Assembly: GCF_963675165.1 (NCBI RefSeq)
Contig: NC_087391.1
Location: 4,390,646-4,454,645 of the forward strand
DNA: 64,000 nt
Source: Halichondria panicea
Lineage: Eukaryota; Porifera; Demospongiae; Suberitida; Halichondriidae
Reading direction: 5' to 3'
Shown here one piece after another: positions 55,154-64,000 of the stretch. Position numbers and translations under genes: made by a program. The notes under the pieces were generated by a model. The model saw nothing but the letters and a program-made list of their open reading frames with translations. It ran no database searches and was not told the DNA's origin. How positions within the stretch are numbered: the first letter of the stretch is position 1; every line of letters begins with the position of its first letter.

Positions 55154-58100
55154 ATGAGGAAGCTCAAAGTCATCTTACTGCTGGCTCTCCACATCAGCTT
55201 AACCACGTCAGACCAGCTGCTCTGCATAATGCCTGACTGCAACACCACCACTGCATGCCCCAACATGCCCTGTTCCCCGCTCAAAGCGGTCAACACTACT
55301 ATCAATTCTTCCACGACACTACTATTTCAAGAGGGCACCCACTTACTAACGAAGGACATAATCTTTACTGGCCTGGAGAATGTTTCTTTGATGGCTTACC
55401 AAGGCGCTATGGTAACAATACAGTGTGGACCACAGGTTAGGCTGTTATTTCAGGATATGGCTAATCTGACTATCGATGGGATCGAATTCATTGAGTGTGG
55501 AGTGCATAATAATGCACCAGGAATTACATTCAGCAACCTAACTGGGAGTATAGTAAATATTCGAGTTACAAACAGTTTTTCTGGAGCTGTGAATGTAAGC
55601 AACAGTTCGATTAACTTTATAAATATCACAATCGATAACAACAGGATAAACTCCACAACAAGCTTCAGTGCAATGAAAGTCATAAATTCTAACATAGAAT
55701 TTTCCAGTACTACTCTCATAGCAGGAAATGAAATCTTGCTGGGCAATGAGATGGAACTCACATGTGGGATAGGCACGTATGAATACACTGGCATTACCAG
55801 TGAAACATTCTCTTGTATCAACAGCACAGTGACAGTGACTGGTACACTAACAGTCAGTAACAACACCAGTCCATCTGGGACAATGAACTTTGAGAACAGC
55901 AACTTTCAAGCAAATGGAGTCAGCAATTTCAATCATAACACGGTATGCCTACACGGAGCCTTGTCTCTAATACAATCAAATGCAACATTCTATGGAGAAA
56001 CTAACTTTCTAAACAACAGTGGAACTCTTCAGTATTACCCGGGGCTTATACCACCAGTAGGGGCCATTTCGCTAAGGGACAGCATTTTACTCATGAACGG
56101 TAGCATCGATTTCTCTGGTAACCAAGGTGACATTGCTACTATAGAAGCTTATACCTCAAGCATAAACATTCAGGGCAGCCTAATGAACAGCCAAAACTAT
56201 GCAACGTACTCGGGGACTATGTTAAGAGCAAACACTAACATGACCGTAAGTGGTAACATAACTTTCAGAGACAACAATCAAATCAACTCTCTCCTACGAG
56301 CAGAATCAAGTAACTTTACTAGCTTTGGTGATATCTATTTCACAAGGAACTTCGGCTACCCGCCATGTCATGGACTAAATTCCTTCTTTATTTTTAATGG
56401 AGTCACCATTTTCAAGAATAACCCGGGAGTAGCGAGAGTTTTTGATACTGCAATAACATTTAATGGAAACTCAACTTTCAGTGAGAACAATGTCCGAGAC
56501 TTCACAGTGGGTGGAGCAATATCTCTGATAGACAACAGTGAGCTTAATTTGTATGGGTTGTACTTGTTTGAGAGAAATAGACTCGCAGATATTGAGGGAG
56601 GAGCAATTTACAGCGATAATGGCTACATCACATTCGAAGGACATGGGAGGTTTATAGAAAATGCAGCTAGAAGAGGTGGGGCACTGTACTTAAGGAACAA
56701 CCAAAATATGCAGTTAGAGGCACAAACAATACTGGAATTTATTGGTAACTCGGCAACCGAAGGGGGTGCTATTTTCGTCTACAGTTCAGTGACGAGCATT
56801 GACTGTATAATTACAACGGACAGAGAAGATGATTGCTTTGTTGACTTTAACACAGAGGAGGGCAACCAATCAATGATATTCGAAAACAATGATTCAACAA
56901 AAGGAGGGAGCATACTACATGTAAAGTTTGTGGAAGAGATCGATTTAGTATACCAAAAAATAAACTTCTCAACTTTAAATACATTTTCCCATCTCCCTAC
57001 AAATGGAAACAGTCAACCTTTGATAACTTCAGACTCTTTTCAACTTTGTTTCTGTGATAATGATCTGAACACTTGTAACACTACAGAGAGGCAAATCGTT
57101 TTAAGCAGAGGAGAGAAGATAACAGTGAGAATTAAAGCCATTACTTTAATTCAGAACAAGGCCATGCACATACGCAGCTATCTACAATCTTCAGCTGATT
57201 TTAGGCACCAATCACTGGATGGTGACATACAGCATTTAGAGGAAGGCTGCACAGACTTGGAGTATAGAGTGAAATCTACTGGCTCCGAAGAGTACATTAC
57301 TATATGTGCAGACATATCGTGTGAGGAAGTCTCAGACGTTAAATTAGTTTTGCATTTGATATTCAAAGACTGCCCTTTGGGATTTGCCATGAATTTAAAT
57401 AGAACAGAGTGTATCTGTGATCAAAACATACTCATGCATTCAACTGAAAAATGCAACATTGATACAAGAACGATAATGAAAACCGATCAAAACTTTTGGA
57501 TAGGGGAGCAAGTAAAAGACACCAACAAAAGCATGATTTTCTACAAGAATTGCCCGTTGGATTATTGCACAGCTCCACCATTCGAAGTGCATCCATCACT
57601 ACCAGACACACAATGTAGGAACAACCGATCGGGAATTCTATGTGGAGGCTGCAAAGAAAGCACAAGCCTTGTTCTAGGAGCCTCAAAGTGTGGAGAATGC
57701 TCAACCAACTACAACATAATATTATTTCTAATTATCTTTTTTGCAATACTCGGAATATTACTAGTAGCTTTCCTGTTTCTAACTCAATTGACGGTCAGCA
57801 GTGGTACTATCCATGGACTAATCCTTTACGCTAGCATCGTGAACGCTAACTCGGCTATATTCGGACTACAAGACCTACGAGTGATAACCGTATTTCTAGA
57901 GGGGCTAAACTTGAATTTTGGAATCGAAACTTGCTTCTACATGGGAATGAATCAACTACAATACACAGGATGGCAATTTGTGTTCCCGATATACCTATGG
58001 CTACTGGTAGGCCTGGTGATTGTAATCTGCCATTTTTCTGTGAGGGTCTCAAGATTTTTCAGTAATACCAACCCAGTGGCAGTTCTCGCTACCGTCATAT

Positions 58101-58945
58101 TTCTATCCTATACAAAGCTGCTACAGAACGTAATTGTCATTCTTTCAGCTGCCCAACCCGGCCCAGCCAATGCAACACAACCGGTATGGATTTACGATGG
58201 CAACGTGGTTTTCGGACAGGGAGGTCATGCCGTACTGATTGCTGTAGGTTTATTTGCATTGATACTACTCTTCCTCCCTTACACATTTGTACTCTTATTT
58301 GCACAACAATTAGAGAAAAATCGACGTGCTTCAATGCTACTCAATCGACTGAGGCTAACACCATTCATACAAGCATACCAGGCACCCTACAAACCAGGTA
58401 GCCGCTACTGGGTGGGGCTCTGTCTATTCCTGAAGTGGGTCCTATTGGTTATCATAGGAACAAGTGGAAACGAAAACATTGGTCTCCTAGCAACGAGTTC
58501 GGTTTGTATACTCATATTTAGTATAATCGGAATAAGTGGGGGAATATACACCAAGCGATGGCTCGATGCATTAGAGATATTGTACATCTTAAACCTAGGC
58601 TTGTTCACCGTGACAACCTATCATCTAAAACTCAGTTACCAGCCAAACGAAAGAATGATTGGGAAGCACGTGATTGGATACATCTCTATAACCGTTTCCC
58701 TCATAACATTTATCGGTGTTGTCACAAAGCAGTGTTACACTCGACTAATGAAGACACAGCGGTTCATGAAAGCAAAGGACAAGCTCATAAGGAAGAGGAG
58801 CATGGACACAGAGCTAACAGATTCTGACAAGCCCAAGCAAAACAATTCGAGGAAGGTGAGTGTAGTGACCTCAACAGAAATGGTGTTCACAGACGATAAT
58901 TTACTGATGGAACTACGAGAACCGATGTTGGACTACATCTCCTGA
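55154..58945 (+). CDS. Secreted-repeat multipass membrane protein with Pmp-like repeats, copy 2
   Basis: Intact single-exon frame of 1263 aa. The start is the ATG at 55154 (MRKLKVILLLALHISLTTS signal peptide), matching copy 1; the upstream TTG at 55088 is not a start. The domain order is the same: Asn-rich glycosylated beta-helix-like ectodomain with F-x-x-N/GGA(I/L) repeats, Cys-rich stretch, about nine membrane segments, and an identical C-terminal tail (TDDNLLMELREPMLDYIS). Differences from copy 1 are scattered single substitutions and in-frame indels. Examples are one instead of two NTTTAC units near the N terminus, loss of a two-residue ST, an extra Pro in GLIPPVG, and IILFL for IFL in the first membrane segment. 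No stop or frameshift was found, so purifying selection is likely. It is embedded in the remains of MED16 copy 2. Confidence 0.85.
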   Translation: MRKLKVILLLALHISLTTSDQLLCIMPDCNTTTACPNMPCSPLKAVNTTINSSTTLLFQEGTHLLTKDIIFTGLENVSLMAYQGAMVTIQCGPQVRLLFQDMANLTIDGIEFIECGVHNNAPGITFSNLTGSIVNIRVTNSFSGAVNVSNSSINFINITIDNNRINSTTSFSAMKVINSNIEFSSTTLIAGNEILLGNEMELTCGIGTYEYTGITSETFSCINSTVTVTGTLTVSNNTSPSGTMNFENSNFQANGVSNFNHNTVCLHGALSLIQSNATFYGETNFLNNSGTLQYYPGLIPPVGAISLRDSILLMNGSIDFSGNQGDIATIEAYTSSINIQGSLMNSQNYATYSGTMLRANTNMTVSGNITFRDNNQINSLLRAESSNFTSFGDIYFTRNFGYPPCHGLNSFFIFNGVTIFKNNPGVARVFDTAITFNGNSTFSENNVRDFTVGGAISLIDNSELNLYGLYLFERNRLADIEGGAIYSDNGYITFEGHGRFIENAARRGGALYLRNNQNMQLEAQTILEFIGNSATEGGAIFVYSSVTSIDCIITTDREDDCFVDFNTEEGNQSMIFENNDSTKGGSILHVKFVEEIDLVYQKINFSTLNTFSHLPTNGNSQPLITSDSFQLCFCDNDLNTCNTTERQIVLSRGEKITVRIKAITLIQNKAMHIRSYLQSSADFRHQSLDGDIQHLEEGCTDLEYRVKSTGSEEYITICADISCEEVSDVKLVLHLIFKDCPLGFAMNLNRTECICDQNILMHSTEKCNIDTRTIMKTDQNFWIGEQVKDTNKSMIFYKNCPLDYCTAPPFEVHPSLPDTQCRNNRSGILCGGCKESTSLVLGASKCGECSTNYNIILFLIIFFAILGILLVAFLFLTQLTVSSGTIHGLILYASIVNANSAIFGLQDLRVITVFLEGLNLNFGIETCFYMGMNQLQYTGWQFVFPIYLWLLVGLVIVICHFSVRVSRFFSNTNPVAVLATVIFLSYTKLLQNVIVILSAAQPGPANATQPVWIYDGNVVFGQGGHAVLIAVGLFALILLFLPYTFVLLFAQQLEKNRRASMLLNRLRLTPFIQAYQAPYKPGSRYWVGLCLFLKWVLLVIIGTSGNENIGLLATSSVCILIFSIIGISGGIYTKRWLDALEILYILNLGLFTVTTYHLKLSYQPNERMIGKHVIGYISITVSLITFIGVVTKQCYTRLMKTQRFMKAKDKLIRKRSMDTELTDSDKPKQNNSRKVSVVTSTEMVFTDDNLLMELREPMLDYIS

Positions 58946-59340
58946 TTTAAACTAACAGCAATTATCTGAGACGATTAAACTTTGAAAATCAGTGAAAATA
59001 TTTATGTACATGTACATACTTAAAATAATTTTTGTGTAATCACGCATTCATACAGTATAACCTGTCTATTGTGGTCACCCTACTCGTAAGCATACTCATT
59101 TTAAAAGCTACATGTACATGTCAAATATTTCTAAGAACATTTACAGTTGTCTAAAAGCACACAGAGTAAACTATCACACGGCCCGATGTTAAACTATCAC
59201 ACAAAGTAGATCGAGAGATGGCTATGAGATAAGCAGTCATTGGCTCACCATTGGTCTAGAGTCCAACCACCCCACATGCACAACGTCCCCCACAGAGCTA
59301 CTCTCCACCTTGTTGGCACACACCCAGCTGTTGATGCAGT

Positions 59341-60060
59341 TGCTCTGGAGATAGAGAAAGAGGAGATACAATTAAACCTGTTTCGTATTCTGGGGTCATG
59401 CAGAGAAAGTTTGGGTAGCATAAAACGGCTCAATACGTAATACGATAAGTTAATACTATCAAAGTCAGCTCAAGAGGAGAGACCAGGGCAAACAACGCTG
59501 TGTGAACTGGTATACAGGAAAGAAGCACATTTACAGTGCATTGTATGAGCGCCCACACTTCTAAAATGGTACTCCAGAATGAGCATAAAATAATGATTCT
59601 AGATTGTGCATGTCTACTTAATACTTCAGCTCCATAAGAGTTACAGAAATTTCTTAAATACTTTGTAATTTAAAAGCTCAGAAAGATAGTTCAATTAATT
59701 GATAGCAGGGAAATTAATTGTAGAGTCTACCATTGATCCCAAATTGTATCATGATTGTGCATTCATGATTGCATTAGCTATAGCTAGCTGTGCTTGTAGC
59801 TGCTCACTCAACCTGATTCAGTGGAAACCCAATTCTTATAGGTCCAGTGGCAGGTGGCAGTTGATCCTGAGACTGGTTCTCAAGACAAGCTGTTTGTGCG
59901 AGGCAATCAGGTAGTCGTGGTATTCACCAGAGTTAAAGATTGCGAGGGTGTCGTACAGTACTTGCAGTGTGGAGACAACAGTGTTGCAGGCATTGTGGTG
60001 TCAGTTTGAGGACAGTTCGGTGATGGTGAGTGAGTGGGTGGTACTTGTTAGAGCAAACAT
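59341..60060. other. Right end of the duplication and unique flank
   Basis: To 59698 the sequence matches copy 1 (47617-47966) almost base for base. 59699-59762 matches 49807-49865. Beyond that it is unique. No gene was seen; the short open frames have no domain. Confidence 0.6.
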
Positions 60061-60076
60061 AATAATGTATATATAA

Positions 60077-60350
60077 TTAAGCAAATAACAATGTGAACAG
60101 TATAATAATAATATAAGCGGGCCGCACATGGCAGAGAGTAATTTTATCAGAAGAACGAGTGTTTATGTTTAAAATTGAGAAAAGGTTCAAAATTTTGAAG
60201 CAGTTTGACTGGTACTTATAAGAGTTACAGATAACATAATTAATGTCGGCTATCTCCAGAAAGTACATAAGAGGGAGAAGAGATCTAGTAGTAAGAGCCT
60301 GTCCTTGTTGTTGAGACAAGTCGTTCCCATAACAATTTTAGAGACCTGCT
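60077..60350 (-). pseudogene. Short LINE reverse transcriptase fragment
   Basis: The minus-strand translation RSLLPLMYFLEIADINYVIC with a following FKILNLFSILNINTRSS matches the LKLLPLMYWFEIQDIMFLVK segment of the element at 3.2-4.2 kb. It is a relative with decayed sequence and about 80 residues preserved. Confidence 0.6.
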
Positions 60351-60915
60351 GGTTATATATACACCCTGGTCCCAGTGCTTAATGCCCCCCCCCAATTGCA
60401 AGGTTCATACACTTAGTCTTGGTTCAATCATACTGGGGTATCAATTTGCACAGCTAGGCAGTCTCTGGTTTCTTTCCTCAATTAGTTCCATTTGTTTTGG
60501 TTGAATTTCATACATTTTGCAAAAGCATACCAATTTGTAAGCAAGGCAAACTCTGTATACATCCTAGCTGGTCCCCAGTGCTTCATGCTTTTCTCCATTC
60601 AAAGTTTAATAATGTCTTACTATAATATGCCGGACAAATTTATGACAATGATTATTATGAGGACCAAACTCAATAGACTTTACAATGATCGTTCCATTAT
60701 TTGTCTTGGTGCAAATTAAAGCTAGGTCTCTGGTTTCGTTCCTCCTGTCCCACAAACTGCCTTCCAAAGTGCCTGTACTGCAATTACCCTACCAGCAATG
60801 TAAAAATTGCTAGGATTGGCTAGGAAAAGCGCTAATACCAGAGAAAATCGAACTGGAACATTTTGCGAAAAATGCATGTACATGTAAATGTAACGTTGTA
60901 ACGAATTGGAGTATT

Positions 60916-60976
60916 GAAACACCAAAAGGCGGGTGGGAGCCTTACTGTAAGGCTCTCACCCGCCTTTTGGTGTTTC
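60916..60976. repeat. 61-bp hairpin with 29-nt arms
   Basis: GAAACACCAAAAGGCGGGTG... pairs with ...CACCCGCCTTTTGGTGTTTC around a 3-base loop, with a single mismatch. It may be the centre of a decayed MITE, since AAAAATTGCTAGGATTGGC upstream is shared with the inverted repeat at 23800-24336. Confidence 0.75.
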
Positions 60977-62042
60977 CTCTGCCAACGTTTCACATTGCAA
61001 GAGAAATTAAGTGTCCAACAAATAACAGAGATTTTAGGACTTGTAGTTTCAATGGCTATTGAGGTGAGACAGTGCAGAGAACTAAGGCTAGGTGTGTTTT
61101 GCTTCCTTCCTCCTGCGGCTACAAGCCCAGTCTCGATGGTACTGGTGGGCCGTAGCATATAGGGAGTAGGATCTCCGATGGGATAAAGTGTTAGTGCACA
61201 TCGCATCCCTATTGGCATTTTTATTAAATTAGTGGATTCCTCTGTTGTTAATACGATTAACTGGCACCGCTCTTGAGCTTTTTAGCAATTTTCACGTATT
61301 TTCTCTTATGTTAAACCATAGATAAAGAAGAGAGGGATTGGCAACGGAAGTCAAAACGTAGACTTTTGTGCAGGGGGTGTGGTTAAATCTCAAAACGATG
61401 CGGTTGCCCTCCAGAGACTCCCACTTGCCTCGCGGGAAAGTGTTTTATGCCTTTTCTGTACAGTAACAAAGGATTTTATATGGATAAAGACTTTAAATAG
61501 TATACTATGTATGCCACGTGGCTAGTAATCTTGTTAGCTAAAGACGTTTGACTCTAGTTCGGCGCTTGTTTTAAAAAGTAAGTGTTTTTGGAATTGTGGA
61601 ATTGGCTATGTACCTCTGAAAAGCAAGTTCATTGTATTGATAGTGTTTACTGTATATAAAAGCTTAACAGACATGTTGATTGATAGAAATAAACAATGAA
61701 AGCTTGAATAGCTCAAGTGCAATTGGCATTGAAATAGTGATGAAATAGTGACGATAGTTTGCGATAGTGTGTTTGGCTATGTACCATTTGCTTCCTAGTG
61801 ATTTGTATGTGGATGTCTAGATCACTGACACCTATTATTGAATGACCAATGCATAGAAATGACCTGTCAACAATTATTAAATCCTTCCACAGGAGAAATA
61901 GTGGCCCATGGGCAGAAAGCCGAGAATTTGCTCTATAAAGTATACCGTTATTGGACAAAGAAGGTAGCTAGATTTGGTGTGTGTACTGTTTTTATGCCTT
62001 AGCTAGAGTTGGTTGTGGTACGTTGTGAAAGTGTATTTTTTG

Positions 62043-62575
62043 CTTCAACAGTGGTTACGAGATGATTTTTTGCAATATTTAACTGACTGGGAAAATGAGG
62101 CAAAGGTTAGATCTGCCGGCTCAGATTGGAAATACCATCATTTCACCATAAGTATACTCAAACCTTTGAAGGCCTCAAACTTACTGGTAAATTTCTGGTG
62201 TGCATGTATACTGTCTATTGGGTTTACGTCTCCACTTTCTCATTGTAGTTAACTCATTTGTTGAGCTCAGTCAATATTTGCTGACCAAGCACGAGAAAGA
62301 AAGTTTATTCTTACTAAGTGAGCGGTTAACCCAAGACCCATTGGAGAATTATTTTGGCCAACAAAGGGCAAGAGGACATAGAAATGAAAATCCCACAATT
62401 AACAGTGCCTCCGAAATGCCAATGCATTGAGGGTTCAAAAGAGTTTGGCCTTAAACCCAGTGAGAGGGAACTCTAGCAGAAAGAGGCAATTGTTTAGAGA
62501 CGAAGACATCACAGTTAATGACGATATGAATTCCCCATTACCAAAAAGAAAGTGTTCAAGAAAGACCAATGCTAA
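62043..62575 (+). pseudogene. P-element-like transposase, C-terminal part, one frameshift
   Basis: The frame from about 62043 gives LRDDFLQYLTDWENEA. After a likely intron (62189-62249) comes SFVELSQYLLTKHEKESLFL and then LTQDPLENYFGQQRARGHRN and ENPT. The QD-x-LE-x-FG/S-x-xR-x-G-x-N-x-NP signature is the C-terminal hallmark of P-type (THAP9-like) transposases. A one-base shift near 62415 leads to NALRVQKSLALNP and a basic end (PLPKRKCSRKTNAK) with stop 62573-62575. The THAP DNA-binding and catalytic N-terminal parts are not in the element, so this copy is not autonomous. Confidence 0.65.
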
Positions 62576-62750
62576 ATAGCCAATTCTATAGATACATGCA
62601 GTACATTTATTTTTATAATTAATTGTACATGCAATGGTTGACGCCTATAATATTTCCTTGACTTCTAATTATTATTACAAAATACATAATTATATAGAAT
62701 GCAAAATACGAATTAGCTCAGTGTCTTCCTGATACCAGTGCTCTTCTTCA

Positions 62751-63693
62751 CTAATTTTTTTGTGCACGTTTGTATGCCTCCAACCAATGTGATGCCAATG
62801 AGAAGCCCCGAATTGTTACCCACAAATTAATTGTCTCCGACAACAATTCAGAAGACCACTCTTCTTCATCAATATCTTGAGAAACTAAACTCCAGTAGAA
62901 TAGTACATTTTCATTTTGTCCGACGGCATCAACAATTGTCTTTCTGTTACAGTTAGAATCCTCAGAGACAACAACTCTTGGTAATGTAGTGCGAACAACA
63001 CCTTCCACAGTACAAAAAAATCGAAAAGATTCGTCATTCAATGGGAATAAACCCCATCCACTCTGTAGTGTATTGAGTAAAATCTGTTGGTTCTCCCATG
63101 ACAGCCATTTCTCCAAGACACATCTCAAATTGATCAAATTTTTCGCCTCCTCTCTCTCTCTCTCGTACTTGCGTAGAAGCTTAAGCGCCACGTATCCACA
63201 CGCATAACGCAATGCATTTAACTCATCTTTATTAAATTCGACATCAACAGTAGCTGCACGAGTCACAGGACCAGTATCACAGCCAAACTGTTTCTTCAGT
63301 AACATCTCAAAAAGGGATCTAGCAACACTCTGAATTAGTAAAGGATCCTTTCCCAAAGTCTCAATGTTTAAACACAGTTGAGTCCAAAGAGTGCTTATTT
63401 GGCTTGTAGCTACTGTAAGATATGCCATCCACAGCTTTAACTCAGCAGTTTTTTTGACCTTAAGCTGTGAAACAGGACTTCAGGGCAGTTACTAAAGTTT
63501 GACAAAATGTAACAAAAAGATCATCATCTTTACCAAACAACAACAAATGCTGTCCAATTTCTCTAGCCTTCTTTGCACGAGTAGTATCTACTTGTAGTTC
63601 TTTCTTGGATATTTCTTTTCTGACAGCATCTAAAACCAATTGAAAGTCAACTTCAGGAACAGCTTGAACCTGCTTCAGCCATTGTGCATGCAC
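62751..63693 (-). pseudogene. Unidentified ORF of the P-like element, one frameshift
   Basis: Two frames, 63693-63460 and then 63470-62751, would make one protein of about 315 residues after a single shift near 63470. The first part is helical (MHAQWLKQVQAVPEVDFQLV). The second contains LNALRYACGYVALKLLRKYE, which recalls the Y-x-AGYVARKL helix of some transposases but is not diagnostic. It also has a Trp-rich end (EEEWSSELLSETINLWVTIR, SLASHWLEAYKRA). I do not recognise the family. It converges on the transposase remnant, leaving about 175 bp between the stops. Confidence 0.55.
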
Positions 63694-63826
63694 ATTGGTT
63701 GCCTAGTAATTCATTGGTGGGCGTGGGGAAGGGCAACCGCGGCGTAGTTCGGGGGGCAACACACATCGTTCAGCAAATTTACATGAAATTTACTTCCGTT
63801 GCCAATCCCTCTCTTCTTTATCTATG

Positions 63827-64000
63827 GTTAATTAAACTGTTGTATCTCTGCAGGGAAGCATCACATCTGAACTGACTGCACAGCTAGTTTGTAGAGCTAT
63901 TCTTTTGCATGATTATGTTATAAGATTCAAAAAATGTTCACATGCATAGATATAGACATTTCTAAAAAAATGCACTAATATCGCACTTTACCGCAAATGA
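63827..64000. other. Right edge, no gene seen
   Basis: Bases 63834-63900 (TGTTGTATCTCTGCAGGGAA and onward) resemble 23036-23105, so a dispersed repeat flanks the transposon. Nothing coding is supported. Confidence 0.4.

Larger units (their letters stand above)
50800..59340 (-). pseudogene. MED16: MED16 copy 2, degraded
   Basis: Recognisable remnants of the MED16 exons in the same order and orientation as copy 1 lie at about 59340-59245, 54660-54440, 54150-54000, 53900-53835, 53570-53357, 53250-53110, 52985-52868, 52705-52594, 51585-51510, 51405-51160 and 50958-50800. The counterparts of copy-1 exons 1-3 are missing because a deletion joins the 47.97-kb and 49.81-kb sequences at about 59699. 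The five exons 39271-37689 are missing as well. The last exon has TGG changed to TGA at 50947-50945, and several exons carry small indels (for example a two-base gain in CGTATATCAGACC). One exon has lost about 130 bp. A functional MED16 product is excluded. Confidence 0.9.
61317..63826. mobile_element. 2.5-kb P-like DNA transposon with perfect 35-bp inverted ends
   Basis: The ends CATAGATAAAGAAGAGAGGG...ACGGAAGT are identical over 35 bases in inverted orientation. The flanks GTTAAAC (61310-61316) and GTTAATT (63827-63833) look like a slightly decayed 7-base duplication. The same family, with non-coding bodies, occurs at 27005-27521 and 30160-31953, both with perfect 7-base duplications. Inside are two convergent coding parts. 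One is a P-type transposase C terminus on the plus strand (62043-62575). The other is an unidentified protein on the minus strand (63693-62751). Confidence 0.85.

Overview
The window is animal nuclear DNA. It is AT-rich, has many short introns with clean GT/AG borders, and carries dense transposon debris. The gene content is a full-length Mediator subunit, GTPase/Ig/Death-domain receptor-like genes, a Death-effector-domain gene and a large family of Pmp-like membrane proteins. This suggests an early-branching metazoan, most likely a demosponge of the Amphimedon type. The organism is an inference from gene content only; no species marker was seen. A 200-base run of N at 34281-34480 shows this is a draft scaffold.

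Left part (1-23 kb, minus strand). Two Roc/COR-like GTPase modules with Ig domains lie head to tail. Module B (22594-15209) is GTPase, basic linker, Ig, then a short helical exon. Module A (8971-985) is GTPase, Ig, two short exons, then a Death domain, and it continues past the left edge. Nearly all exon borders are phase 1 and the frames fit from one module to the next, so this is either two neighbouring genes or one long gene with two GTPase units. The introns and flanks hold a 5'-truncated non-LTR retrotransposon, hAT and pogo remnants, several MITEs and a 1.2-kb foldback element.

Middle part (23-34 kb). This is a transposon nest. It holds a hAT C-terminal remnant, a dispersed repeat present many times, a family of 35-bp terminal-inverted-repeat elements with 7-bp target duplications, and MITEs inserted into other repeats. 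At 32.1-33.4 kb two genes diverge. The minus-strand one is a possible 5' end carrying a nuclear-localisation-like peptide. The plus-strand one is a 289-residue Death-effector-domain protein with a tyrosine-rich tail.

Right part (34.7-59.8 kb). A tandem segmental duplication dominates. Copy 1 carries a complete 19-exon MED16 (Mediator tail subunit, 843 aa, minus strand, 49605-35798). One of its introns holds a single-exon gene on the opposite strand for a 1269-aa secreted-plus-multipass membrane protein with Pmp-like repeats (43279-47088). Copy 2 (about 50.2-59.76 kb) keeps the nested membrane gene intact (55154-58945, 1263 aa). Its MED16 is a wreck: the first three exons and five internal exons are gone, there are frameshifts, and a conserved Trp has become a stop. 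The duplication therefore effectively amplified the nested gene. Copy 1 alone has a 41-bp minisatellite of about 21 units and several intronic MITEs.

Far right (60-64 kb). A non-LTR fragment is followed by a 2.5-kb DNA transposon with perfect 35-bp inverted ends. It encodes the C-terminal part of a P-element-like transposase on the plus strand and an unidentified convergent ORF on the minus strand.
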